Source: Plazaster borealis | Lineage: Eukaryota; Echinodermata; Asteroidea; Forcipulatida; Labidiasteridae | Direction of reading: 5' to 3' | Assembly: GCA_021014325.1 (NCBI GenBank) | Contig: CM037474.1 | Span: 3,414,488 to 3,478,487, forward strand | DNA length: 64,000 nucleotides | Part shown: piece after piece, positions 1 through 11,800 of the stretch | Position numbering within the stretch: the first letter of the stretch is position 1 | Layout: each line of letters begins with the position of its first letter | Translations under genes and position numbers: made by a program | The notes under the pieces: generated by a model | Told to the model about the DNA's origin: nothing | What the model saw: the letters and a program-made list of their open reading frames with translations, nothing else | Database searches by the model: none

Positions 1-877
1 GGATAGGGTTAGGATTAGAGATAGGGTTAGGGTTTGGGTTAGGGTTAGGGTTAGGGTTAGGGTTAGGGTTAGGGTTAGGGTTAGGGTTAGGGTTGGGGAT
101 ATAGGGTTAGGGTTAGGGATAGGGATATGGGGTTAGGGTTAGGGATATAGGGTTAGGGTCAGGGATAGGGTTAGGATTAGAAATAGGGTTAGGGTTTGGG
201 TTAGGGTTAGGGTTAGGGTTAGGGTTAGGGTTAGGGTTAGGGTTAGGGTTAGAGTTAGGGATAGGGTTAGGATTAGGGATAGGGTTAGGGTTAGGGATAT
301 AGGGTTATGGTTAGGGATAGGGTTAGGATTAGGGATAGGGTTAGGGATATAGGGTTAGGGTTAGGGATAGGGTTAGGATTAGAGATAGGGTTAGGGTTGG
401 GGATATAGGGTTAGGGTTAGGGATAGGGATATGGGGTTAGGGATAGGGTTAGGGTTAGGGATATAGGGTTAGGGATATAGGGTTAGGGTCAGGGATAGGG
501 TTAGGATTAGAGATAGGGTTAGGGTTAGGGTTAGGGTTAGGGTTAGGGTTAGGGTTAGGGTTAGGGTTAGGGTTTGGATATAGGGTTAGTGATAGGGATA
601 GGGTTATATTTAGGGATAGGGTTAGGGATAGGGTTAGATTTAGGGATAGGGTTAGGGTTAGGGTAAGGGATATAGGTTCAGGGTTAGGGTTAGGTTTGGG
701 ATAGTGTTAGGGATAGGGTTAGATATAGGGTTAGGATAGGGTCAGGGATAAGCTTAGGGTTAGGGATAAGGTTAGCGATAGGGTTATGGTTAGGGATAGG
801 GTCAGGGTCAGCGATAGGGTTAGGGTCAGGATTAGGGTTAGGGTCAGCGATAGGGTTAGCGATAGGGTTACGGTTAT
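1..877 (+). repeat. Degenerate TTAGGG telomeric-type array
   Basis: Runs of perfect TTAGGG (for example 30-92, 196-251, 511-569) alternate with variants such as GGGATA, GGGATATA and GGGTCA. The G-rich strand reads left to right, which is opposite to what a left chromosome end would show, so it is interstitial, inverted or the other side of a junction. Confidence 0.95.
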
Positions 878-933
878 ACCCTAATCCTAACCCAAATATT
901 AACCTTTACCATAACCCTAACTAATAACACTAA
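878..933 (-). repeat. Short degenerate CCCTAA tract, inverted relative to the preceding array
   Basis: ACCCTAATCCTAACCC and TAACCCTAACTAA on the plus strand follow directly on the TTAGGG array, a head-to-head arrangement. The tract resumes at 2182-2206 after retroelement sequence. Confidence 0.85.
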
Positions 934-1745
934 ACCACTTATAACATTGATCCTTATCAGTTTTGGTATAGATTAAAACATATGATTCTCCCCACTAGAG
1001 ATTTTTTGTACAAAATAGGTAAAGTTTTTGATGTTAAATGTCCATTATGTGAAACTGAACCAGAATCCCATCAGCATTTGTTCATTTATTGTATCAGCAC
1101 TTTAAACGCTTGGATTTTTGTCGAGTACCTTATTAGGAAATATACAGGCAACAAATACTTCTGTCTTAGCGATCAAAATAGAATTCTGGGTTATGATTTA
1201 CAACCAGTTCAAGGTGTTATTGTCGTTAAAATGCTCCGCCAAATCTGGAACATCCGTTGTAAAAGAGTATTTAATAATTATAAGAACCCATCCGATATTG
1301 ATATAATTTTTCAGTTCAAAATTAAGCTTAAACGGTTCTTGACCCTAGATAAGGGCAGAATGAATCTTGAAAAGTTCAAAACTGTTTACACTCGTAACAA
1401 CACCCTGTGCTCCATAAATAAAAAAACCCAATTAGAATTCAATTATTAATTTTTGTTTTGGTTTGTCCTTCTTTCCTTTTAGCATATCTGTTTTCGCAAA
1501 ACTCTTTGTTGAGTGTGCTGTATATTTTTATTTGTATGTTAATTTAATTTGTACAAACTGTATATAGCCATAATTGTCGTTCATTTCCTTTATGGATTTG
1601 TTCTTTGTTTGTTTCTTGTAATTTTGCTATTTATTGTTTCCTTGTAGATTGTCAGTATTGATTTATTGATTGGAGTGTGAAATAAAAGGAGTAATATAAC
1701 TCCACTAAATAAATAAAAAAAATAAATAAAAAAATAAATAAAAAA

Positions 1746-1780
<35 letters not shown>

Positions 1781-1795
1781 ACAAATAAGGGCCTT
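934..1795 (+). mobile_element. 5'-truncated LINE: end of ORF2 with zinc-binding motif, 3' UTR and AAAT tail
   Basis: Open frame 934-1449 encodes PTRDFLYKIGK then CPLCETEPESHQHLF and YC, the C-x2-C-x7-H-x4-C zinc-binding motif (zf-RVT) found at the C-terminus of reverse transcriptases of several LINE clades. A tail of about 340 bp follows with GGAGTAATATAACTCC, a possible 3' hairpin, then AAAT repeats (1707-1786). The RT domain itself is absent, so this is dead on arrival. Confidence 0.85.
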
Positions 1796-2180
1796 GTTAT
1801 TTCACTTGTCCCGTATGTATCCTGTGTTCCTAATTTTCGTTTTTCATGTCAGCAAAATGTTTTTTTCATGTCAGCAAAATGTTTTCCCGAACCACGTGAT
1901 TATGTCACGCTAAATTGTAGATATTTGTATATACATTAAAGGTATTCATTGAACTATTTAATTTTTGTTTATTATTATTGTTATTATTATTATTATTATT
2001 ATAATTATTGTTGTTATTTTCTGAGCTACTTCATGTTACTTACTGTACCTGTATTATATTAGAAGTATTTACTGGAGTGTCTTTTAACAGTGTGCTTATT
2101 TGATGTATTGTATACTTTTGCTGATGAATGTTGAATAAACGGAGTAATAAACTCCACATCAAGAAAAAAAAAAAAAAAAA
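1796..2180 (+). mobile_element. Second LINE 3' end with poly-A
   Basis: No coding left. It ends with GGAGTAATAAACTCC then poly-A (2165-2180), the same hairpin-like 3' end as the neighbouring LINE, so probably the same or a sister family inserted head-to-tail. A duplicated TTTTTTCATGTCAGCAAAAT occurs near 1841-1880. Confidence 0.7.
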
Positions 2181-2181
2181 A

Positions 2182-2206
2182 TAACGCTAATCCTAACCCT
2201 AACCCT
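2182..2206 (-). repeat. CCCTAA repeats resuming after the LINE insertions
   Basis: CTAATCCTAACCCTAACCC immediately after the poly-A, consistent with the LINE tails having inserted into one CCCTAA tract. Confidence 0.8.
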
Positions 2207-3410
2207 TTCGCAAACTAAAACCATTTTCGGTTCCATATGAATTTTGTTTATAACTAATTGGGCCTATATATGTTTACGAAAAGCCGTTAATGCGAAAGCC
2301 ATTAACAGGTCCCAATGTTCGAATGCGCGCAAGACTTGCACAGTCTATTATGACTAATATATCTCATAAATATGACTTAAGTAGCACAAGTCACGTGCTA
2401 ATTTATAATTATGAGATATAAGTTATAATTGAGATATAAGTCCCGAGTATAACTTTTTTTGTTTGTTTTTTCTCAGTTACGCGGAACATCTACCATTTTC
2501 ACAATTGGTGAGCCAATTCCTTTGTGTAGCCTATATACATTTTGACTAAAGAAGGCTGATAGGACAGGCGCGTGTAACTGCACTGTTGGGCACTGTTGAC
2601 ATATTGGTCACGTTCCCTGTATCCAATAGCAGTAATGGATGCTAATATTCATTGTACAAAAAGGAACCAGACTATTTCTCCTTCCAGCCTCGGTTTGGTT
2701 ACTCTGACTTGAATGGAGAAAAACAAGTTGGCTGCACCACGATAAAGGTCTATTATTGACCCCTTTCACGACTCAGAACGCATCTCTTTTGTTAATTTTT
2801 TTTCAAGACCTTTCCGATAATGTATAGGCCTAGATATTAAAGATACATTGTGTGGTTCGGGAGTTCTGTTTTTATGTTTAAATAATAAACATTGATATAA
2901 TGTAATTCGACAGCTGATGACGTCATCGTTCGGTGGCGTCTTCAAGTTGGGGTCCAAAAAACGCTGAGATTCAGTTTGGTTTGAGAGTAATTTTGTGGAC
3001 AAGCGTCGGAGAAAAAAAGAAAAGACGGGGCGAGGGCCTTGAAAAGCTCTTACAAAAACAATTGGGTCTTCGGCTAGAAGCCGAAAAGCTAAAACAAAAA
3101 AAACGAACAAAAACAAGAAGTGTTCTGAGCATTGCTCCTAAACACACAAAAAACAGAGAAACCCCCCCCCAAAAAAAAAAAACCAAACCCCAAACCCTAA
3201 ACAAAACAAGAGGTGTTCCTAGCGTTGCTCCGAACACCTAACAAATTTGGGAAAGGTAGGCTACAACACTGGTTCTACTTTGAAATACAATCAAATTAAC
3301 ATCCGGGAAACCCACTTGATTCAAAGTTGGTGCTTTTCAGCTCAGGATCGGATTGATTGTGCATTTGAAAAGGCAATTCTGAAATTGAAAAGTTAGACCC
3401 ATAAAGCCTA

Positions 3411-3665
3411 GGGCCCAATTTCATAGAGCTGCTTAAGCAGACAATAGTGCTTAAAGATTTCCTGCTAAGCCAAAAAGGGCAGGATACCAGTCACCCATAA
3501 AGCCCAGGGCCCAATTTCATAGAGCTGCTTAAGCAGACAATAGTGCTTAAAGATTTCCTGCTAAGCAAAAAAGGGCAGGATACCAGTCACAAATAATACA
3601 TTGTATTTTGGCTGGTAACCTTATTCTGGTAAGCCAAATTTGTCTGTGCTAAGTTAATGTTTGTG
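3411..3665 (+). repeat. Family A MITE-like element with 96-bp direct duplication
   Basis: Begins GGGCCCAATTTCATAGAGCT. The first 96 bp occur twice in tandem (3411 and 3507), then the body with GGCTGGTAACCTTATTCTGG. The right terminus is lost. Confidence 0.8.
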
Positions 3666-3960
3666 GTTATACAGATTGGACCCACATAATAGTTGTTACT
3701 ATACACCCAGTCATGACTGTCTGATTTTACCGAGTTATTACATACCCCTTTCTAGTAAAAATGTCTTGGGAAATAAATAATAGTACCAAATATAACTTTT
3801 GTTTTGTTTTAGACTTATCGATAGTGTGTGTCAAAATGATAAATACAATAATTTGTCCATTCAGGACTTGACCTGTACTATGACCTATTTGGTTGAATAG
3901 AACTAGGTCAAATTTTGGAGCAACTCTAGGAACAACCCTCTTATGGCCACTATGGTTTCT

Positions 3961-4141
3961 TAAAGGGGCACTACAGTCATGATCACAGCAGGCCTTGTGG
4001 CTGTACATGGAATTATGAACTCTCGCCCTCCATAGTGGATACAGAGGGAGGGCTTGTGGGTGCAGTAACTGGGCGAGAGTTCATAACTCCATGTGTACAG
4101 CCACAGGACTGCTTTGATCATGACGACAGTGCCCATTTAAG
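3961..4141. repeat. Inverted-repeat element, family G copy 1
   Basis: Long terminal inverted repeats of about 65 bp: TAAAGGGGCACTACAGTCAT at the left is mirrored by TGACGACAGTGCCCATTTAA at the right, and CTCGCCC by GGGCGAG inside. MITE-like. Confidence 0.8.
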
Positions 4142-4161
4142 GTTCACTTTTTTGATGGATC

Positions 4162-4366
4162 TCTAAAGGGGATGATCACAGAGAGTCTGTGGCAAGACAT
4201 TGAATTCTGAACTCTCACTCAGTTACTGCACACACGAGCGCGATAATAATGACGGCGCCCGTTTGATGTGACGTTCAGCGCGTGCGCGTGTGTAGTAACT
4301 GGGTGAGAGTTCATGTTTCCATGCCTAGCCACAAGCAGACTATGATGACGACATAGCCCCCTTAAA
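4162..4366. repeat. Inverted-repeat element, family G copy 2
   Basis: Degenerate second copy immediately after copy 1, sharing GAACTCTC...GAGAGTTCAT arms and a CTAAAGGGG/CCCCCTTAAAG outer end. Confidence 0.7.
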
Positions 4367-5385
4367 GCCAGAATACAAAACAATTTATTTTGGGGGGGGG
4401 TTGGGTTTTTTTTTTGGGGGGGGGGGTTCTTAAATTGAGGATTGGATCTAAGCTTCCAGAGAGCTAATGTTGTAACACTCCTCTGAGAATGAACACAAAG
4501 CAAAACAACAAAATATGCTTAAATCTGAACGCTTTAATTCCAACAAGCATTAAAAACAAAACAAGTAGTGCTTCAGATAAAAAATATATTCTGTCCAAAT
4601 TATATGCAAATTTACAGCTTAAATTATATGCAAAATTTAAAGGAATTAACAGATTAAGAACAATAAATGGCTTCTAAAAGAAGAACTAAGGTGAGAAAAC
4701 CACGGTTGAAAACACAATCAAACAAACCAAAATGGAAAAACACAACAAACGCTTCCAAAACCCACACTAAAAATTAAGTAATTTGTGGTACTTAAAACGT
4801 CTTTTTTTTCAGTATCGTTTTTGCAAAGTTATTGACTACGTGTAAGTACATTAATAGTACACTTTGGCTTTAAAAAAGCATTGTCGGAAATAAATAAAAG
4901 ATTAATTAACAGTGACTAGATACAAAAGTACAAGATCGGAAGTAGCTGATCAAAGATGTACATATTGCATTGAATTACGATAACCTAAATAATATAAACC
5001 GTACACCAAGTACTTGCTACAAAAACATTGGTCAGAACATACGTCTGAAATGGTCGGTACAACATTCGTTTGGGGAATACAGCAATTCTTGAGATATTCA
5101 TCACCATTATTTTTTTTATACAATGGGTGCTTTATTTAAAAAAAAAAACAGTGTTATTTATATTTTTTAAAGTGCCTTGCAGGCCATTATTGTATTCAGT
5201 TATATTCAATTATTATTTTTCTCAAATGTTGAGATCATTTGAAGTGGATATATTAGTCAGGGAGACAGTTAGCTCAACAGTTGAGATTTGAATCCACCAA
5301 TAATTCATTCCAACAAATTCAGCTTCAGATAAATTATCATTTGCAGGGGTTCGGAGTCATTGCTGACAAAAAAGGCCTGAGACGA

Positions 5386-5539
5386 GGGGCCTTTCTCAAA
5401 CCTCGGCTTGGGCCCCGTCTCCGGCTTGGGCTTCGTTATACATTTCTGGAGCAGCGTGTATTTGGCACGCAGCGGTTCGAACATCAGACGGAGCCTGAGC
5501 CGGAGCCAGAGCCTAAGCCGAAGTTTGAGAAAGGCCCCA
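5386..5539 (+). repeat. Family E inverted-repeat element
   Basis: Starts GGGGCCTTTCTCAAACCTCG and ends TTTGAGAAAGGCCCC, a GC-rich palindrome in AT-rich surroundings. A second copy lies at 15241-15382 in the opposite orientation. Confidence 0.85.
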
Positions 5540-7558
5540 GGATCCAAATATTAGGAGGAATGTTAAAATGATGTCCTTTCCACCTTTTAGTACCCCCTTG
5601 AGTTAAATTTCTGGGAACAGTATCCTAGGCTCTAGAGAAGTAGATCAAAAAGCAGGATTTCTTCATAACTGAAGAAAACAACAGCCATTTTGTTCCCCAC
5701 CCGACAGACATAAAAAAGACTGAATTTAGCTAAAAATCGGAAATTTCTCATCCCTGCATTTGACAAATAGATTAATTTTTCTTGTTTGTTGTACACCAAT
5801 ATAATTGAATACAACATGAATTTCGCATTTTTGTTTTTACAGTTTTGTTCTTAAAAACACAAGAGTTAAGACTATGAAAGCAAGAATTTAAATAAGAAAC
5901 AATTCAAAGCAAGTTTGCTACACTGACTAAGATCTCGAGAACACACTTAAATATGTAAGTACATACTTCTCAATATTCTTTCTCTTTTTTTAAATTATTG
6001 TTAAAAATAATTTTTGTACAAATTTTCAAAAACAGATTTGTAAAAAATTACATTTGCATGCCAAGTTTATAAAAATGTAACTCAAATTTCAGTAAGTACT
6101 GGAATTTGCTATAAAAATGCATAGTAAGTAGAAGAAAGAAATGTTACAATCAATCTGTAATATGGAATTTGCATAATTTATAATCGCATTAAACACTTAT
6201 AGTTTCATTAATTGTATTTAAATCGTTAAGTAAGAAGCATTTTTTTGTTCATCAGTGGTTTCAAAATATCTTACAAACCCTGATAAAGGTATCAGTTGTA
6301 AAAATTTCTCCACCAATCATCACATATTTAAACAATTGATTTATCATAAATTTTGTCAACGAAATATAATATGTACATCTCTCTATGAACAAACACAAAA
6401 CCAAATTGTGTACATACACTTTCTATTTTGTTTTCATGATTCCTTCAAATGAAGACATTTTGTTCAGTGCCCAGCCGTTTCACAAAACAAATTTTGAGCC
6501 TCAGAATTTTCCTGACCCTGAACCCCTAAATAATAAACAAAAATGTTCCGAATCCATTTTGTGCATAGAGTCTCCAATTGAAATGTCCTACAATATTTCC
6601 GCTGAGATTAATATTCAAAGCTCATGAACCTCCCCCCCACCCTTCGACTCTTGGTCAGATTTTCCTGCCCAACCATTTGAAACCATTCAATTCGGGCGAT
6701 TCACACTACAGGTTCCCCACGAGAGGCCATTTTTGCAGTGCATCATGGGGAAAATGGTCGCCAAATTTGTAGTCGTCTCGCACCCCCCACCACAAGACCC
6801 CAATTGTTTTAAGTTTGTTCATGGTATGCAAAGCAGAAAGGTTTTGTTGTTGCGTATTTTAAATTTTATTTACAGCATAAGATGGTACTTTTGGTGAGGC
6901 TGGTGAATGTTTTTCACAGTCATGTCAGCCATTTAAAGGTCCAAAACTGCCAGTGCAATGCTGAGCTGCAAGTGTGATTGTTTGAAGTCGACCACTTTGA
7001 GGAAAATGTATCTCCAGGGTAAACTGTAGAGGACACATTGTGAATCAGCCGTATTGCACAGGTTTTGTAGGGTGGCACAACTGTGCCAAGAACTAAATGT
7101 ACATGATATCTACGTACATGTTGATACTTAACCATGTGTCACAGTTATCTATGAGGTATCACTGATACTTTGAGCTGTAGACAGCTATTTGTATTCCGTT
7201 ATTTCGAAAACATTATATGTATCAACAAGCAGTCAACAAGGTAGTGATTTACTTCATTTGTGCTTTAAAACTAAACTAATAAAATATAGACGATTACGAA
7301 CTCGAAAGAGTCCGAGGTTCAACTGCAACTTCCTAGGAGTAATCTGATAAGACCGAACGGAGGAGTAATCTGATAAGACCGAACGGACAACTCTCACACA
7401 ATCTTTAAGTTAATTTGATAGATTGAGTAATTGTTTTTGTGAGTACACAATGTAATAAATCTCTTAGAGAGGGTGGCTCTGAAGAGACCAGCTTAGTTAT
7501 TCTCATTGTTTTTTAGGTGCTCTTGTCGTCGTCAGGAGCACACCACCATAATCTTTGG

Positions 7559-7950
7559 CATGTCGTGGCCGAGCGGTGAAGTGCACAAGACTCAAGCTCT
7601 GGTGTTTCTGATCAGCATAGTGTGGGTTTGAGTCCCAGGCTTGACACTTGTGTCCTTAAGCAAGACACTTAACCATTATTGCTTTGTCCTTTGGACGGGA
7701 CGTAAAGCCAGTGGTCCCGTGTGTTGTGTAATGCACGTTAAAGACCCAAATATAGCTAAGAGAAGGGGTTTGCCTCGATGTTTTATGGCAGTGGCTGCCG
7801 AGCGCACCGAAGCGCCCTGTAAACCCTTACAAATAGGTCTCATATTTCATAAAAACTTCAAAACCTGTCTTCAAAAGTGCTTCTCTCTGTTCAAGCACCC
7901 TGAGTACCTTATGAGTGGATTTGTGCGCTTATTAAATGTGGTGTATAAGC
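7559..7950 (+). mobile_element. tRNA-Leu-derived SINE
   Basis: Head CATGTCGTGGCCGAGCGGTG (A box) and GGGTTTGAGTCCC (B box). The anticodon-loop region ACTCAAG resembles tRNA-Leu(CAA). The body has GACGGGACGTAAAGCC and AATGCACGTTAAAGACCC, shared with copies at 28196 and 54185. Confidence 0.85.
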
Positions 7951-8737
7951 ACAAAAAATCGGCAAAACAAGATTGAGGTGTTAATGTAAAAGCCACGGCT
8001 TATATGCCAAAGATTATGGTAGACAAAATGTTGAGAATAATAGTTTAATCTTTTTTATATGGTGTACTCAATTGAATACTCAGTATCATACTCTGCCATG
8101 CAAGGCCTTATATCCTATATTTGGATATACACCAAGGTTTGATTAATATTCTGCACTAAATATCTACCGCTGAAAAATATCATAAGAATATTTAGGGTCT
8201 GGATAAGAGTGTTTTACAAATAAAATAAATAACTTAAAATATGATAACATATTGAATGGGCTATATGTTCACACAATGTCTTCTAAAAAATAAAAAATAA
8301 ACTTATTTTTTTTGTATTTTTTTTTTAAATCAACAACTTTTTAGTTTTTAGAATACTAGTGTCTCCTGTGGGTTTTTTTGAAACAAATTTCCAGCTTGTG
8401 TGCAAAATAAAATAAAAACTAACAAATCAAAAAATCACAAACATGAGAACTCCAAAAAACAACAATTTGAACAACAATAAACAAAAACAAACTTGAACTT
8501 TTGGGTTAATTTCAAGAACAGAACACTTTTTTGCTGATTTTTCCATACCTATATTTTATCCAAGGACTTCTGTTTAGGGGTTCCTTCTTTTACACAAGTG
8601 GATAATAGTGTGACGATATTGATCAGTTATCGCTATCAGTAAGGCACATCGCTCAGCCGTGGTCTGCCTGATGGATGTTGTTGATTTTTTGTTGGAAGTT
8701 GAAGATGCAATTAAACCTGAGACTCTTTCAGTAATTG

Positions 8738-8833
8738 TCATGCCGAGTCTGCCATCAGACGGAAGATGTCCTCAAGACGGTCGCCGAGGTTCAACTTCAG
8801 GGCATCCTTGTCCTCATCGAGAGCTTGGAGGAT
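8738..8833 (-). CDS. Plexin exon 31: C-terminus and stop
   Basis: 32 codons including TGA at 8738-8740. [12 protein letters not shown] then [15 protein letters not shown] matches the last helix of plexins (EILAALEKD...L-x-x-VV-x-x-M). The tail ends DSA, without the hydrophobic PDZ-binding end of B-class plexins. Acceptor catctcag. Confidence 0.95.
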   Translation of the reverse strand: MLQALDEDKDALKLNLGDRLEDIFRLMADSA

Positions 8834-11800
8834 CTGAGATGAAGATGAGACGAGGAAGTTAATCGATGAGTAAATGCAGTTTATGAAAGTTCAAGAAAAG
8901 TTCCAAGAAAAAACCCAAAACCTGAAATCAGGAACAAAAAGATAACTCAAAGAGTCGCAGGTTTCTGTACACAAAAAGGTAAACTCTACAGACAGAACTC
9001 AATTTCAAAGTGGAATTTCAATATAGTAAAAAGAAGGTGAGTCTCTTAAAACACACTCTCACTTTGCCGAGATGTAAAACAAAGAGCCATTCCAACAGCT
9101 TTATTCCAGGTACTGCATCTCTTTTTCATTTCATTTCATTTCATGTATTTATTGTGGTTGTGAAGCCAAGGACTCTCAGAAAAGCGAACTTAATCACTAT
9201 ACTAGCCAAGAACCCAAATGGAGAGAAGACAAAGAAGGAAGTTTCAGTTTTAGATGTGGGATGAAAACCCCCGAGAATTATTCCAGGGAAAACCCACACA
9301 GTTAGGTAGGGACTGAAAACCCAATCCACATAGTGCCCCCAGTGGGATTTGAACCGGGGTCCTAGAGGTGGAAGGCGAGGAAAAGATATCACTACGCCAA
9401 CCCGACAGCCTTTTGAACTCCTTACCTGGTTTATGTTTCCCTCCATCCTACAATCTAGACTTATTAAAGAGGAATATCAATCAGCTCCCCTGAATTATTT
9501 TCATCTGAAATGTTTTCTTCTTGAAACCCTTAATATCAAGAGTGGCTTTTAGCCTTGCTTGGGTCGAACTTGCACAACCCCCCCCCCAAAAAAAAACCCC
9601 AAAAAACGAAACACCCCTTACCTCGCTCTTGTAGATGCATCCGTAGCAGAAGTACAACTCATTGAGAGCATTGAGTGGCTGAAACTCATTCTGATATTTA
9701 TTGGTGTGAGCGGCCAGCATGGCGCCCATGTCCTGATCGCTCACGGCGGCCATGGTGTTGATCTCCCTGTAGTAGCTGCCGATGAAATGAAACAGTGAAT
9801 GGTTAGTCAGTGCTTTCTATTTCATTTAATTCAAGTTAATTATGTCTTCAACGATTCTTACTGTGAATGATTTTACATTTAATCAATTCCACAAAACCAC
9901 AATCCTGTTTTTCTACTAACGTACTGCCCTTAAATGCGTGGGACTCTCTTGTGTTTACTGTGAAATAGATGCCACTGTCATTAAGTATGTAAGCAATTAT
10001 TTTCTGCTTATGAGGGGTCCTTAGCAGAACCTCAATGTTTACCCCAAGCCAGGCAAAAGGCACGCTTAACTTGCCAGGGGTTTTTGAAAGCAGATAAGTG
10101 ACGGAACAATGCGAATCCATAGTAAATGCGCATGCGCCATCAAATCTTCTATAGCAAGCAAACTCTGCTAATAGTAAACAAACAAATTTGCTTACTGGTT
10201 AACACCTTTATGAAATTGGAAAGAGGGGGGGGGGGTTAGGAGGCCTCACCTGGCTACCCATTCCTTATAGGTTGGGATATCCTTGGCATACAGCAGCTTA
10301 TTAGACGGAGAGTCCTTGGTGAGTGTTTGTTGAGACACAGAGCAAGCGTCAATCAACGTCTGGCCTATGATTGACAGACAGGCATCTACCGTTCCGGACT
10401 TGTTGATGTCAAATAAGATGTCTGGGTTCTTGATGAGGTTGACCCAGAATCGCAGCTGAAGACTGAGGACGGAAATGAAGAGGGAGGGGGAAACAATAAG
10501 ATTATCATGGTGATACAAACCTTCTGTCAGGTTATTGTTGCTTCACTATAATTTATTAATTCCACAGGTAAAAACAATAACATTACAGTGCAAAAATATA
10601 CATATAATACAACAGGCAAGAGATATAAAAATTAAAAATAAATAAAAAATATAAAATAATAAGCACAAGCATTTTAACTTAAAGGGAAGATATACGTTCG
10701 GTAATCACTCTTAAAATTAATGGCAATAAAAACCTACTTGGTTGGAAGTATTGCAGCTTTCGATAGTAGAAAGCATTTTTAGAATCATTTCACTTCGAAT
10801 TAATGTGGTTATGGAAAAAGATATATGTTTTTATCCCCAAAAATTTGAATCTGAGAAATGTTTCTGTCAGATATGTTTCTCAGGCTGTGTATTCCAATTA
10901 CGGATTAATCTTCCAGCGTGGACATAACCACTCTGGATTTTCGGCGATATCTCAAAAACGCGACCGACTTTGGAATTGAATTTTTTCACAGGTTAGTTTG
11001 ATTGTACATCTACATTTATGTATAGGATTAAAACAATCAAACGGTTCCAAAAACCAAATGTATACTTTCCCTTTGCTTCATGGAATGGCACGGAATAGTA
11101 TGGCTACACAATACAGCGTGTCACCTAGTGTCTACCCCGCATGTGTTATAGACCAGGAAGATTTTCAAATTTTGTTCACCAGAACATGGAAAGATTTGTT
11201 TATTTTCAGGAAAATTTCTTCAGAATCACGGAGAGTTGGCGTCTCTGCTGTGACAACTAAGCCAGAAATAGAGAGTTGAAGGGGAGTGGCTTACCTATTG
11301 CTCTTCCATCCATGAGCAACATCCGGGTTAGTGATGCCCTGCAATCGTGCCTGCTCATCCAAGAAGTCAAAGAAGTACTTGATGATCAGAGGGACGTCCG
11401 ATTCATACTTGTCACATTTGAAGATGGTTTCCAGAAGATCATCAACAAACTGCTGCAAGATTCCCTGTATAAACAAGAAAAAAAAACCCAAAACAATTAG
11501 GAAAATGGATTCCAAAAGTCCCAAAACAAATCATCAAAAAACAGAACAAAGGTCAATTATGATACAGTAAATCCATTTTCAAATCTAAATTAATTTCGTT
11601 TTTAAATCGATGAAAGGAATCTTACTATTTCAGAATATTATTTATCAGAACAGTTCTTCACAGGGGCACTCATTATTTTTACGACAGATATATATTTGTA
11701 TAATGAGACCCATTTATAAAGCACCTTCTAAATTCAATCTGCAGCCAACCATGCCAAAAACATTGGACAAATCCCTTCTCTGAACAATAAGTGTACTAGG

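Larger units (their letters stand above)
2207..8737. other. Region beyond the plexin stop: 3' UTR and intergenic, boundary not visible
   Basis: No convincing coding exon on either strand. It holds MITE-like copies at 3411-3665, 3961-4141, 4162-4366 and 5386-5539, a SINE at 7559-7950 and homopolymer G/T runs at 4386-4427. The plexin 3' UTR starts at 8737 and runs leftward. Many possible AATAAA signals on the minus strand (for example 6866-6871) prevent choosing an end. Confidence 0.6.

Noticed and set aside
1..877. True chromosome-terminal telomere
   Set aside because: The G-rich strand points into the window, variants are frequent, and CCCTAA follows. A left terminus would begin with CCCTAA.
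2933..3241. Two overlapping frames, lysine-rich on plus and phenylalanine-rich on minus
   Set aside because: Produced by A- and C-homopolymers and a short direct repeat (GTGTTC..AGC.TTGCTCC). No conserved motif.
10463..10480. Nearer acceptor (cttcag before CTGCGATTC) for exon 29
   Set aside because: It would break the reading frame from exon 28 and lose three residues that align with other plexins.
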